A DNA stretch of 64,000 nt from Micromonospora cabrerizensis (GCF_022230955.1 NZ_JAKKFI010000079.1:41166-105165); one strand, 5' to 3'; counted from the first letter of the stretch, positions 7,751 through 17,356 are shown. A program made the numbers and translations. Notes: generated by a model from the letters alone, not told the origin.

Positions 7751-10201
7751 CTAGCTTCGCCGGATGTCGTTGACGCAGCGCAGCACAGGCCGGGCGGTCA
7801 GCGCAGCAGTGTCCAGCGAACCGGAAGCCCGGACCGTGAACGTCGTCGACTCGCCCGGCAGCAGCGTTACCAGTGCCCGGTCCACTGTGGCCGCCGGGTC
7901 CACCCGATCGGCGAACAGCGTCAGGTCGCGCAGCACCGTGCGGGCGGTGACCCGGACCCGCTGACCACCGTCGAACGGCTCGACCGTCGTTTCCCAGGCC
8001 GCCAGAGGCCAGTCCACCTCCCGGTCCTCGGCGAAGAACCACAGGGCACGCTCCTCGGTGCCGCCGGCCTCCGCGGCCAGCAACTCGCGCCGGGCATCCT
8101 CCGGCCGGGCCAGGTCCGCCGGCAACGCCATCACCACCGAGGAGTACGCCGGCACGTCGAGGTCGACCGAGGTCTTCGCCCTCGGCTCCCCGGTGAGCGT
8201 GAACCGGGTGACCGCGGCCGGTACGGCCCACGCCTCGGCGGTCTCGTTGACGGCCACCAGGGCCAGACCACCGTTGCGCGGCTGCACGGTGAGGAGCCGG
8301 TCGGCGTACGCGTGGCGCAGCGCGTACCACAGGGGTTTGCGGCGGCCGTCGCCGTCGACGGCCGACCAGGAGGTCACCGGCCAGCAGTCGTTGAGCTGCC
8401 ACACGATGGTGCCGGCGCAGACGTCCCGGTGGGAGCGGAAGTGCTCCACGCCGAGCTGGATGGCCCGGGCCTGGTTGAGCTGCGTCAGGTAGTGCCAGTC
8501 GTCGAAGTCCGCCGGTGCGGGCAGGTGTGCGTCCAGGCCCCGCTGGAGCTTGGCGTCACCGTTGGCCGCCTTCTGGTGGTGGGTCATGCCCGGTGAGTCG
8601 TGCGCCAGGGGCTCGTCGCTGAGCGCCCGGCGCAGGGTGGCGTACGCCGGTGGCGCCTGGTAGCCGAACTCGGCGACGAAGCGCGGCACGTACTCCCGGT
8701 ATTTGGTGTAGTCGTCGGTGTTCCACACGTCCCAGATGTGGGTGGTGCCGTGCGCCGGGTCGTTGGGGTGGATCGCCTCGGTGCCCGACCAGGGGCTGCC
8801 CGGCCAGTACGGGCGGGTCGGGTCCAGCTCGCCGACGATGCGGGGCAGCACGTCGAGGTAGTAGCCGCGCCCCCAGGTGCGCCCGGCCAGCGGCTCCTGC
8901 CAGTCCCAGTCGTGCCAGCCCCAGATGTTCTCGTTGTTGCCGGTCCAGAGCACCAGCGACGGGTACGGCGTCAGCCGGGTCACCTGCTCGACCGCCTCGG
9001 CGGCCACCTCGGTGGCGAAGGGCTCCTCCTCCGGGTAGGCCGCGCAGGCGAAGAGGAAGTCCTGTTGGACGAGCAGCCCCCGCTCGTCGGCGAGGTCGTA
9101 GAAGTCCGCCGACTCGTACCGGCCGCCGCCCCAGACCCGCAGCAGGTTGATGTTGGCCTCGACGGCCTGGTCGAACCGCTCGGCCAGTCGGTCGCGGGTG
9201 ATCCGGGTGGGGAAGGCGTCGTCCGGGATCCAGTTGACCCCGCGGACGAAGACGGGGACGTCGTTGACCGACAGCGCGAACGGGGTGCCGTGCTCGTCCG
9301 GCGTGGTGTCCAGTCGTACGGAGCGGAAGCCGACCCGGTGCGACCAGGCGTCGAGGGTGTCGCCGTCCGGCCCGTGCAGGGTCACCTCGACCGGGTGGCG
9401 TGCCTGCTCGCCGTACCCCCGGGGCCACCAGAGCGCGGGCTCGCGGACGGTGAGGGTGAGCACGGCCGTGCGCTGGCCGGCCGGGACGACCGCCTCGGTG
9501 TGGGCGCCGGCGACGGTGGCGCGGACGGTCAGCGGGACGTCCGAGGCCCGCTCGATCTCGACGTGCAGCTCGACCCGGCCGTCCCGGCCGTCCACGGTGA
9601 CCAGTGGGCGGACGGTGGCCAACCGGGCGGTGGACCAGGCGTGCAGGCCGATCTCCTGCCAGATGCCCGCGGTGACCAGGGTCGGCCCCCAGTCCCAGCC
9701 GAAGTTGCAGGCCATCTTGCGGATGAAGTGGAACGGCTCGGGATAGGCGTTGGGTCGGTCGCCGAGGCGCTCCTGTTGCGCCTCGGCGTAGCGGTACGCG
9801 GAGTCGAACGCGACGACCAGGTCGTTGTCGCCCTCGCGCAGCAACGACCGGACGTCGAACCGGTAGCCGCGGTGCATGTTCTCGGTGCGGCCGACCTCGA
9901 CACCGTTGAGGGTGAGCGTGGCGACGGTGTCCAGGCCGGCGCAGACCAGGTCGACGCGCTCCGCGTCGCCCGGCCGGTGCGCGAACGTGGTCTGGTAGCT
10001 CCAGTCGGTGCGCCCGATCCAGGCCAGTGCCAGCTCGTTGTCGTCGAGGTACGGGTCGGTGATCAGCCCGGCGTCGAGCAGGTCGGTGTGCACGCAACCG
10101 GGCACGGTCGCCGGCACGGCCCGCCCGGCGATCTCGGCCGGCACCTGCGCTCCGGGTGCCGCCCGCAGGGTCCAACCGTCGTAGAGTGCCTGTCGGCTCA
10201 C
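7751..10201 (-). CDS. Beta-mannosidase, glycoside hydrolase family 2
   Basis: 816 residues from the chosen GTG at 10201, which has GGAGAAGG about 12 bases upstream; the frame stays open 36 bp further. Domains in order: N-terminal sugar-binding fold (to about 190), immunoglobulin-like domain (200-300), TIM barrel (310-610) and a C-terminal beta domain. The acid/base Glu is in TGNNENIW (about residue 424) and the nucleophile Glu in VAEFGYQ (about 511), as in GH2 mannosidases. There is no signal peptide, so it probably cleaves imported manno-oligosaccharides in the cytoplasm. It diverges from a LacI-type gene that likely represses it. Confidence 0.92.
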   Translation of the reverse strand: MSRQALYDGWTLRAAPGAQVPAEIAGRAVPATVPGCVHTDLLDAGLITDPYLDDNELALAWIGRTDWSYQTTFAHRPGDAERVDLVCAGLDTVATLTLNGVEVGRTENMHRGYRFDVRSLLREGDNDLVVAFDSAYRYAEAQQERLGDRPNAYPEPFHFIRKMACNFGWDWGPTLVTAGIWQEIGLHAWSTARLATVRPLVTVDGRDGRVELHVEIERASDVPLTVRATVAGAHTEAVVPAGQRTAVLTLTVREPALWWPRGYGEQARHPVEVTLHGPDGDTLDAWSHRVGFRSVRLDTTPDEHGTPFALSVNDVPVFVRGVNWIPDDAFPTRITRDRLAERFDQAVEANINLLRVWGGGRYESADFYDLADERGLLVQQDFLFACAAYPEEEPFATEVAAEAVEQVTRLTPYPSLVLWTGNNENIWGWHDWDWQEPLAGRTWGRGYYLDVLPRIVGELDPTRPYWPGSPWSGTEAIHPNDPAHGTTHIWDVWNTDDYTKYREYVPRFVAEFGYQAPPAYATLRRALSDEPLAHDSPGMTHHQKAANGDAKLQRGLDAHLPAPADFDDWHYLTQLNQARAIQLGVEHFRSHRDVCAGTIVWQLNDCWPVTSWSAVDGDGRRKPLWYALRHAYADRLLTVQPRNGGLALVAVNETAEAWAVPAAVTRFTLTGEPRAKTSVDLDVPAYSSVVMALPADLARPEDARRELLAAEAGGTEERALWFFAEDREVDWPLAAWETTVEPFDGGQRVRVTARTVLRDLTLFADRVDPAATVDRALVTLLPGESTTFTVRASGSLDTAALTARPVLRCVNDIRRS

Positions 10202-10256
10202 GATTGCACCGCACCTTCTCCATCGAAAGACGTCCACTGAACCGGATAAGTTGAGA

Positions 10257-10268
10257 AACCGTACGGTT
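10257..10268. promoter_or_regulatory. Palindromic LacI-type operator
   Basis: AACCGTACGGTT is a perfect 12-bp palindrome centred on a CG-rich core, the shape of LacI/GalR-family operators. It lies between the divergent mannosidase and lacI-type genes, 45 bp from the regulator start, placed to control both. Binding by the adjacent regulator is inferred. Confidence 0.6.
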
Positions 10269-10312
10269 CGGACTCCGGGCTGTCAACGGCCGCAGAGCAG
10301 AGGAGCACGCCC

Positions 10313-11332
10313 GTGAAGCGGCCGACCATCGCCGACGTCGCCCGACGGGCCGGCGTGTCCAAGGGCGCCGTGTCGTACGCGCTGAACGGGCAGCCCGGCG
10401 TCTCCGAGACCACCCGGCAGCGCATCCTGGCCATCGCCACGGAGATCGGGTTCAGCCCGAGCAGCGCCGCCCGCGCCCTCTCCGCCGCCACCGCCGGGGC
10501 GGTCGGCCTGGCCCTGTGCCGACCGGCCCGGACACTCGGCGTCGAGCCGTTCTTCATGGCGTTGATCAGTGGCGTCGAGGCGGAACTCTCCGCCCGCTCG
10601 TACGCGCTCACGCTCCAGGTGGTGGCCGACCACGACGCCGAGATCGCGGTCTACCGACGGTGGTGGGCCGAACGCCGGGTGGACGGGGTGCTCGTCTGCG
10701 ACCTGCGCACCGACGACCGCCGCATCCCCGCGCTGGAGCAGCTGCAACTGCCGGCGGTGGTGATCGGCGGGCCCGGCGGCACCGGTGAGCTGGCCAGTGT
10801 CTGGTCCGACGACTCCGCGGCGCTGACCGAGACGGTGGAATACCTGGTCGCGCTCGGGCACCGACGCATCGCCCGGGTGGCCGGTCTGCCCGACCTGCGG
10901 CACACCGAGATCCGCACCGAGTCCTTCGTGGAGGTCTGCCGGCGGCTGGACCTCATCGACGCGGTCACCGTCTGGTCCGACTACACGGGCGAGGAGGGTG
11001 GCCGGGCCACCCGCCGGCTGCTCAGCTCCGCCCAACGGCCCACGGCGGTCATCTACGACAACGATGTGATGGCCATCGCCGGGCTGTCCGTCGCCCAGGA
11101 GATGGGGCTCACCGTGCCCGGTGACCTGTCCATCGTGGCCTGGGACGACTCGCTGCTGTGCCGCCTGGTGCACCCGCCGCTGACCGCGCTGGGCAGGGAC
11201 ATCCCGGCGTACGGCGCGCACGCCGCCCGCCAGTTGCTGGCGGTCATCGCCGGACAGCCCGCCGGTCGGGTGCAGGACGAGACACCGCACCTCACACCGC
11301 GGGGCAGCACCGCACCACCCCGGGCCAGGTGA
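10313..11332 (+). CDS. LacI-family transcriptional regulator
   Basis: 339 residues. The N-terminal helix-turn-helix and hinge (residues 4-58: TIADVARRAGVSKGAVSYAL) are canonical, followed by a periplasmic-binding-protein-like ligand domain with the usual IVAWDDS segment near residue 280. GTG 10313 has GAGGAG 7 bases upstream. It diverges from the beta-mannosidase gene and shares a 110-bp control region holding a palindromic operator, so a manno-oligosaccharide or mannose is the likely inducer. It ends 19 bp before the convergent EAL gene, with no clear terminator. Confidence 0.92.
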   Translation: MKRPTIADVARRAGVSKGAVSYALNGQPGVSETTRQRILAIATEIGFSPSSAARALSAATAGAVGLALCRPARTLGVEPFFMALISGVEAELSARSYALTLQVVADHDAEIAVYRRWWAERRVDGVLVCDLRTDDRRIPALEQLQLPAVVIGGPGGTGELASVWSDDSAALTETVEYLVALGHRRIARVAGLPDLRHTEIRTESFVEVCRRLDLIDAVTVWSDYTGEEGGRATRRLLSSAQRPTAVIYDNDVMAIAGLSVAQEMGLTVPGDLSIVAWDDSLLCRLVHPPLTALGRDIPAYGAHAARQLLAVIAGQPAGRVQDETPHLTPRGSTAPPRAR

Positions 11333-11351
11333 ACCGGTTCAGCGCCGAGGC

Positions 11352-13793
11352 TCAGCGGGACGCCGAGGGAAACTCCTCGAAGTACGCCTCGACCCGCTCG
11401 GCCGTCGCCGGGCGTGCCAGCGCGAACCCCTGCCCGTAGCGACAGCCGCCCCGGCGCGCCCCCTCCACCTGGGCCGACGACTCCAGCTCCTCCGCGACGA
11501 TCTCCACCCCCAGCCGCTCGCCGACGTTGACCACCACGTCGATCAGCGGCGGCTGCCCGTCCGGCCGTGCGCCCACCAACTCCGGGCCCACCTTGAGCAG
11601 GTCGATCGGCAACCGGCGAAGCTGCGCCAACGAGGCGTGCTCGGCCCGGAAGTCGTCCAACGCGGTGCGCACACCCAGCGACCGCAGCCCGGCCAACCGA
11701 GCCACCACCGTCGACAGGTCGCCAGCGACCCTCGGCTCACTCACCTCCACGACCAGCCGCTCCGGCGGCACCCCGTACGCGGCCAGCACGGCCGCGGCCC
11801 GCTGCACGAAGTCGGGAGTGGTCAGCTCCCGGGTGGTGATGTTGACCGCCATCCACAGCTCCCGTACGCCCACCGACCAGTCGGACAACTGCCGGCAGGC
11901 CCGGTCCAGAACCCACCACTCCAACTCGCCGATCAGGTCCAGGTCCTCGGCGACCGGCAGCAACTCGGCCGGGAGCACCGTGCCGAGCACCGGGCTCCGC
12001 CAGCGCAACAGAGCCTCCGCGCCCACCGGCTGCCCGTCGGCCAGGTCCACCACCGGCTGGTAGACGAGATCCAACTCACCGCGGGCCACCGCGCCGGGCA
12101 GCTCGCGTTCCAGGTCGAGCCGGCGAACCAGTTGTTCCTCCAGGAACGCGTCGTACCACTCGACCCGGTCCCGGCCCAGCTGCACGGCCCGTCGTCGGGC
12201 CAGCTCGGCCTGACGGAGCACGTCCGCCGGCCCGGCACCGCTGACCTCGGCCAACCCGATGCTCGTCTGCACCCGCAGCATCGCACCGGCCAGCCGGTAG
12301 GGCGGGCTCAGCGCGGTCAACAACCGGGTGCCCAGCGCGTACGCCAGCATCGGACCGGCGGCGGTGACCACGGCGAAGCCCGCGCCCGTGCACCCGGTGA
12401 CCAGGTCGTCGGGGGCGATGACCGCGCGGGCCCGGTGCACCGCCTCGGCCACCATGTCCTCCCGGGTCGTCGGGCCGACGCCCTCGGTGCCGTGCAGGTC
12501 CACCAGCAGCAGCGCGCCCGCCGGTGCCGGCACGTCGCCGATCGCGGCGAGCGCGTCCAGCAGGGCCGCCCGGTCGCCCGGGCCACCGCCGCCCGCCGGG
12601 ACGGGCCGCCGACTCAGCGCCGACCAGGCGGCACCGTCGTCCGGTGACCAGGCTGAGCCGACACCACTCGCGGTGGCCGGACCCTCCGGGTCGACGGCGC
12701 GGCGGGAGTGGCGTTGGGGCGGTGCGGCCGGCGGCTCAGACCTGCCCGGCCAGCGGGATGACGCCGCACGGCGATGCCGGACCGCGCTTCGGCGGTGCGC
12801 GGCCCGCCGTTCGGTGGTGGAGGCGTCACCCGCGCGCAGCAGCTCACGCAGCACCAGGGGCGGCACCGCCGCCAGGGCCAACAACACGCTCGTCCGGTCG
12901 GGAGCACGGCCGGCGCCGAGGTGCACACCCGCCGCCAGCAGCAGCATCGCCGCCGGGAGCACCGCCCGGGGCCAGGCTGCTGCGATCGGCTCCGCCGGCT
13001 CCGCGTCACCCTCGTCCGCCGCGTCGGCCGCACCGACCGCGACGAGCAACATCCCGAACACCAGCGGGGGTACGGCCAGCAGGGCCGCCGGCCCGACCGG
13101 CGCGGTCGGCAGCGTGGCCAACAGCACCAACCCGCCCAGGGTGAGCAGGACGCCGCCCCGGCAGACCTCCGCACCCGAGCGTCGTCGCGGCCCCGCGAAC
13201 GCGTTGAGCGCGGCCATGCCCAGCCCGCCGAGCGCCAACGCGACGACCAGCCGGGTCGAACCCGACAGGTTGGCACGGGGCAGCAGCAGCCAGCCGGCGA
13301 GGGCCAGGCCGACGGCCGGGCCGCCCGACTCGACCAACCGGCGCAGCCGGGCCCCGGCCGACGCCCGCGTCCGGCCGGGTAGGCGGTAGAGACCGATCCC
13401 GGCGAAGGCCGCCACGACCAGCGAACCGACCAGCACGGCGACGGTCGACCCGACGTCGGCCAGGGGCAGCACGACGGCGGTGAGGCCAGCCGTCACCACC
13501 GCCGCGTCGAGGAGCACGCCCGCCGTGCGCGGTGACGGATCGGCGCGGCGTCGGCCGGCCAGCCGGGAGAGCCGCACCCCGGCGAGCGTGGCGCCGGCAC
13601 CGGCGGCCAGCGCGATCACCACCGAGGTCGGGACCAGGTCGACGGCACCGGCGAGAAGGAGCAGCGCCACTGCGGTGGAGGTGGCGGCCTCCGGTGCCGC
13701 CCGGCGGGGGACGAGAACACGGAACGGGTACGCGAGGAGCACGGCGGTCGCCTTCGTGAGGGGGCACGGGGGCGGTACGACGGTGCGGGGCAT
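11352..13793 (-). CDS. Membrane protein with degenerate GGDEF and intact-looking EAL domain
   Basis: 813 residues. Residues 1 to about 320 hold some ten hydrophobic segments, then a basic Ser/Pro-rich linker, a GGDEF-like domain (about 400-545) whose signature is GCTGAGF, so it should not make c-di-GMP, and an EAL domain (about 555-805). The phosphodiesterase residues are present: Glu in AEALLRW, Asn in VNIT, both Glu in EVSE, Asp pair in LDDF, Lys in LLKVG, Glu in AEELE and Gln in YGQGF. Loop 6 is odd: DDFRAEHAS replaces DDFGTGYSS. It probably degrades c-di-GMP in response to a membrane or GGDEF-bound signal. Confidence 0.85.
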   Translation of the reverse strand: MPRTVVPPPCPLTKATAVLLAYPFRVLVPRRAAPEAATSTAVALLLLAGAVDLVPTSVVIALAAGAGATLAGVRLSRLAGRRRADPSPRTAGVLLDAAVVTAGLTAVVLPLADVGSTVAVLVGSLVVAAFAGIGLYRLPGRTRASAGARLRRLVESGGPAVGLALAGWLLLPRANLSGSTRLVVALALGGLGMAALNAFAGPRRRSGAEVCRGGVLLTLGGLVLLATLPTAPVGPAALLAVPPLVFGMLLVAVGAADAADEGDAEPAEPIAAAWPRAVLPAAMLLLAAGVHLGAGRAPDRTSVLLALAAVPPLVLRELLRAGDASTTERRAAHRRSAVRHRRAASSRWPGRSEPPAAPPQRHSRRAVDPEGPATASGVGSAWSPDDGAAWSALSRRPVPAGGGGPGDRAALLDALAAIGDVPAPAGALLLVDLHGTEGVGPTTREDMVAEAVHRARAVIAPDDLVTGCTGAGFAVVTAAGPMLAYALGTRLLTALSPPYRLAGAMLRVQTSIGLAEVSGAGPADVLRQAELARRRAVQLGRDRVEWYDAFLEEQLVRRLDLERELPGAVARGELDLVYQPVVDLADGQPVGAEALLRWRSPVLGTVLPAELLPVAEDLDLIGELEWWVLDRACRQLSDWSVGVRELWMAVNITTRELTTPDFVQRAAAVLAAYGVPPERLVVEVSEPRVAGDLSTVVARLAGLRSLGVRTALDDFRAEHASLAQLRRLPIDLLKVGPELVGARPDGQPPLIDVVVNVGERLGVEIVAEELESSAQVEGARRGGCRYGQGFALARPATAERVEAYFEEFPSASR

Positions 13794-13874
13794 CGGACGT
13801 TGCGGGTCCGCTGCTCAACAACTGGCAACGATCGGCGGCCGGATTGGTTACGTGTCGGTCACCTGAAGGAGACA

Positions 13875-13964
13875 ATGACCTGTGTCACTGTACGGCGTTA
13901 CGCACCCCGCCGGCACCGCCCGCCGCGAGCCGGACCGGCCGGGGGTGGGATCATCGGAGGGTGA
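13875..13964 (+). CDS. Possible 29-residue upstream peptide overlapping the PH-like gene
   Basis: ATG 13875 has a strong ribosome binding site (GAAGGAGA, 13865-13872) and opens a 29-codon frame (MTCVTVRRYAPRR...) rich in Arg, Pro and Gly. Its TGA overlaps the GTG of the next gene by 4 bp (GTGA), the pattern of translational coupling. The downstream start itself has its Shine-Dalgarno GGAGG directly abutting the GTG. Either a leader peptide or a chance frame; unproven. Confidence 0.35.
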   Translation: MTCVTVRRYAPRRHRPPRAGPAGGGIIGG

Positions 13965-14353
13965 GTAAGTCCGACACGGTCCGCTTCCGGTACAACCAAG
14001 CCATCCTGGTCGCCGCGGTCATCGCCTTCATCGGTGCACTGCCGCTGGCGAGCGCCCGGACCTACCTGCTGCCGGTGCTGCTCCTGCCGCTCGCCGTCGC
14101 CCTCTGGGCCTGGCGGGCCGGCACCGACGCCAACGCCCGGGAGCTGCGCGTTCGGGCGTTGGCCGGGCAACGCCGCATCGACTGGGACCAGGTCCTCGAA
14201 CTGGTCACCGACCAGCGCGGACGTGCGGTCGCGCGGCTCGACGACGGCCAGCAGGTCACCCTGCCGGCGGTACGCGGCGTGGACCTGCCCCGGCTGGTGT
14301 CGGCCACCGGCCAGACGCTGCCCCACAACCCGGCCGAGGCGCCCGGTCAGTAA
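13961..14353 (+). CDS. Small membrane protein with bacterial PH-like domain
   Basis: 130 residues. Two adjacent hydrophobic segments (about 14-55) form a membrane hairpin, followed by a short beta-rich region (LRVRALAGQRRIDWDQV, then a basic strand and a C-terminal helix RGVDLPRLV) typical of actinobacterial PH-domain membrane proteins of unknown role. Start GTG 13961 is the only reasonable one. The 3' end overlaps the convergent dehydrogenase gene by 7 bp. Confidence 0.75.
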   Translation: MSKSDTVRFRYNQAILVAAVIAFIGALPLASARTYLLPVLLLPLAVALWAWRAGTDANARELRVRALAGQRRIDWDQVLELVTDQRGRAVARLDDGQQVTLPAVRGVDLPRLVSATGQTLPHNPAEAPGQ

Positions 14354-15273
14354 CCGTCGACCACCGTGTTGATCAGCGGCTGCCCGGCGGCGAAACGGCG
14401 CACCTGATCACCGACCAGTCGGTAGGCACGCGGCAGCAGACCTCGCACCGACCCGGCCACGTGCGGGGTGAGCAGCACGTTCGGCATCGTCCAGAGCGGC
14501 GAGTCGGCGGGCAGCGGCTCCGGGTCGGTGACGTCCAGGGCGGCCGAGATCCGACCGGTGGCCAGCTCGGTGACCAGCGCCTCGGTGTGGGCCACCGGCC
14601 CCCGGGCAGCGTTGACCAGCAACGCCCCGTCCGGCATCGCGGCCAGGAAGTCCTTGTCGATCAGGCCACGGGTCTGGTCGGTCAGCGGCACGATCACGAT
14701 CACCACGTCCGCCTCGGGCAGCAGCCGGGGCAGCTCCTCGACGCCGTGCACGCCCTGCTCCGGGCGGGCGGTCCTGGCGACCAGCGTGAAGCTCACCTCG
14801 AAGGGGGCGAGCCGGTCCCGCACGGCGGTGCCGATCGCGCCGGCCCCCACGATCAGCACCCGCTTGCCGGTCAGCTCGTCGGTCGGAAGGTTCCCCTCGT
14901 TCGCCCAACGCCGCTCGGCCTGCGCCCGGACGAACGTCGGGAAGGCCCGCAACTGGGCAAGGACCGCCGCGACGACCCACTCGGCGGTGGACGGGTCGTG
15001 CACGCCACGGGCGTCGCAGAGCGTGACCCCCGGCGGGGTCCGACCGGCCCAGGCATCCGCCCCGGCGGAGAGCAACTGCACCACGGCCAGGTCGGGCAGC
15101 TCACGCAGCAAGGCCGTCGCGTCCGAGCCGCCCAGGAACGGTGGCACCCAGACGCGGACGCCGGCCGCCTCCGAGGGCAGTCGGTCGGCGTGCTCGCACA
15201 CCTCCACCGTCACGTCCGGGGGCAGCTCGCCCATGAGGTTCAGACCGGCCTGGTGTGGGATCCATACCTTCAC
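14347..15273 (-). CDS. D-isomer specific 2-hydroxyacid dehydrogenase
   Basis: 308 residues, a little short for the family. The NAD-binding Rossmann motif is GAGAIGTAVRDRL (about 143-155). The catalytic Arg (NAARG), Glu (DPEPLP) and His (TPHVAGS) follow in the usual order. It should interconvert a 2-hydroxy acid and a 2-keto acid with NAD(P)H; the substrate cannot be read from sequence. It is a single gene, facing a divergent phosphatase gene across 186 bp. Confidence 0.9.
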   Translation of the reverse strand: MKVWIPHQAGLNLMGELPPDVTVEVCEHADRLPSEAAGVRVWVPPFLGGSDATALLRELPDLAVVQLLSAGADAWAGRTPPGVTLCDARGVHDPSTAEWVVAAVLAQLRAFPTFVRAQAERRWANEGNLPTDELTGKRVLIVGAGAIGTAVRDRLAPFEVSFTLVARTARPEQGVHGVEELPRLLPEADVVIVIVPLTDQTRGLIDKDFLAAMPDGALLVNAARGPVAHTEALVTELATGRISAALDVTDPEPLPADSPLWTMPNVLLTPHVAGSVRGLLPRAYRLVGDQVRRFAAGQPLINTVVDGY

Positions 15274-15383
15274 GTCCGCCGACGATAGTCCCCCTGGCCT
15301 GCGGCCGGCGCGGCACGGCGACGAACCGGCGTCCCGGGGGATGGCGCGCGGTGCCGCAGCGGGCGAGACTCAGCACACCGATG

Positions 15384-15411
15384 TTCGACTCCGCCCCGAA
15401 CGAGGTATAAC
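15384..15411 (+). promoter_or_regulatory. Putative promoter of the GAF-phosphatase gene
   Basis: TTCGAC (15384-15389) and TATAAC (15406-15411) are 16 bases apart, 49 bp before the start codon at 15460. The -10 is a near-consensus box in otherwise GC-rich DNA. The -35 is weak. Confidence 0.4.
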
Positions 15412-15459
15412 GAAGGGTCGGAGGGCCGGTCGGCCTCCGCCCCGGCAGACAGGTGCTCG

Positions 15460-17277
15460 ATGACCGACGGCTCCCCCGCCACCGCCCGGCTCCCGATCGC
15501 TCCACCGTCGGTGCTCGGCGATCCGGCGCGGCTTCGTGCGCTCGCTGACACCGGGCTGGACGCCGCCCCGGACGAGGCGTTCGACCGCTTCGCCCGGCTG
15601 GTCAGCGACCTGCTGGACGTGCCGGTGGCGCTGGTCTCCCTGGTCTCCGCCGACCGGCAGTTCTTCCCCGGCGCGGTCGGGTTGCCGGAGCCCTGGTCGG
15701 AGCGTCGGCAGACCCCGCTGAGCCACTCGTTCTGTCAGCACGTCGTGGACATCGAGGTGCCGATGGTGCTGCCGGACGCCCGGCTCTACCCCCGCGTGCG
15801 GGACAATCTGGCGATCGACGACCTCGGCGTGGTCGCGTACGCCGGAATGCCGTTGACCGATCTCTCCGGTCGGGTGCTCGGCTCGCTGTGTGCCATCGAC
15901 AGCAAGCCCCGCGCGTGGACGGCCGCGCAGTTGCGGACACTGGCCGACCTGGCAGCCGCCTGCTCGTCGGAGCTGCGACTGCGGATCGCGCTCGACGGCG
16001 CTCAGGAGGCCGGGCGGCGGATCGTGCAGGCGCACGAGCGGTTGGAGCTGGTGGCCGGGGTGAGCGAGACGCTGGCCGGCACACTGGACGTGGGCACCGC
16101 GTTGCGCCGGCTCGCCGCCGCGATGGTGCCGCTGCTCGCCGACTGGTGCCTGCTCACCCTGATCGGGCCGACCGGCCTGCCCCGTGAGGTGGTCTCGGTG
16201 CACCGCGACCCGGTCCGGGCGACGGACGTCGACCGCTTCGGTGAGCTGCTGCGCACCGGGCTGAGCCCGGAGTCGATGATCCGGGCGGTCCTGCGGACCG
16301 GTCAGCCCCGGCTGGGCAGCGTGGCGTCCCTGGCCGACGTGACGAGGGGCACCACGCACCCGGAGATGGCGACGATCGCCGAACGTCTCGGCATCGCCTC
16401 CTACCTGAGCGTGCCGGTGCGGGGCGCCGGCGGCACCGTGCTGGGCGCGATCACCCTCGTCAACGGCGCGCAACGTCAGCAGTTCGACGACCGCGACCTG
16501 CTCACCGCTGTCGACATCGGCCGCCGGGCCGGCCAGGCCGTGGGCAACAGCTCGATGTACGGCGAGCAGCGGCACGTCGCCGAGGTCCTGCAACACAGCA
16601 TGCTGCCCCGGCTGCCGATCGTGACGGAGCTGGAGCTCGCGGCCCGCTACCAGCCGGCGGCCGACCGGGTGGAGGTCGGTGGCGACTGGTACGACGCCTT
16701 CGTCCAGCCCGACGGTGATGTGATCGTGGCGATCGGCGACGTGGCCGGGCACGACATCGAGGCGGCGGCGACCATGGGTCAGCTCCGCAACCTGGTGCGG
16801 GGCAACGCCTTCGGCCGGCCGGACACGGTCGGGTCGCTGATGAGCAACCTGGACGGCGCGATCCGTGGCCTGCGGCTGCCGATCGCGGCCACCGCGACGC
16901 TGGTCCGGATCTGCCCGCAGCGCGGCGGTGTCCACGAGGTGACCTGGTCCAACGCCGGGCACCCGCCGGCCCTGGTGGTGCGCGCCGGTGGGGCGGTCGA
17001 GGCCCTGGAGGCCACCCCGGAGCCGCTGCTCGGGCTGGCCCGGCCGTCGCCGCGGACCAGTCAGTCGACCAACCTGGCCGCCGGCGACACCCTGCTGCTC
17101 TACACCGACGGGCTGATCGAGCGGCGGGACCGGTCCATCGACGACGGCCTCGCCGAGCTGACCGGCCGGCTGGCCGGCACCGACACCCTGCCCCTCGACG
17201 AGCTGTGCGACCTGCTTCTCGCCTCGATCCACCACCGTGAGGACGACACCGCGCTGCTGGCCGTACGGGCACGGTGA
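15460..17277 (+). CDS. GAF-domain PP2C (SpoIIE/RsbU-type) serine phosphatase
   Basis: 605 residues. Two GAF sensor domains (about 20-180 and 185-350), then a SpoIIE-like PP2C domain (370-605). The metal-binding acids are visible in GGDWYDAF, GDVAGHD, LYTDGLIE and HREDDTALL. Such enzymes usually dephosphorylate anti-sigma-factor antagonists and so switch on an alternative sigma factor. The first GAF contains the ADRQFFPG and SHSFCQHVV segments common in this group. No antagonist or anti-sigma gene lies next to it, so its partner is elsewhere. Confidence 0.9.
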   Translation: MTDGSPATARLPIAPPSVLGDPARLRALADTGLDAAPDEAFDRFARLVSDLLDVPVALVSLVSADRQFFPGAVGLPEPWSERRQTPLSHSFCQHVVDIEVPMVLPDARLYPRVRDNLAIDDLGVVAYAGMPLTDLSGRVLGSLCAIDSKPRAWTAAQLRTLADLAAACSSELRLRIALDGAQEAGRRIVQAHERLELVAGVSETLAGTLDVGTALRRLAAAMVPLLADWCLLTLIGPTGLPREVVSVHRDPVRATDVDRFGELLRTGLSPESMIRAVLRTGQPRLGSVASLADVTRGTTHPEMATIAERLGIASYLSVPVRGAGGTVLGAITLVNGAQRQQFDDRDLLTAVDIGRRAGQAVGNSSMYGEQRHVAEVLQHSMLPRLPIVTELELAARYQPAADRVEVGGDWYDAFVQPDGDVIVAIGDVAGHDIEAAATMGQLRNLVRGNAFGRPDTVGSLMSNLDGAIRGLRLPIAATATLVRICPQRGGVHEVTWSNAGHPPALVVRAGGAVEALEATPEPLLGLARPSPRTSQSTNLAAGDTLLLYTDGLIERRDRSIDDGLAELTGRLAGTDTLPLDELCDLLLASIHHREDDTALLAVRAR

Positions 17278-17356
17278 GCGGTCCACCGGTAACCGCCGGG
17301 CGGGCTCACCGGCACCCGTCGGATCCCGACGGGCCCGGCCCGGCCGTCCAGCGGGC

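Noticed and set aside
8600..10240. A 546-codon plus-strand frame over the beta-mannosidase gene
   Set aside because: The minus-strand protein has complete GH2 motifs; the plus-strand frame has none.
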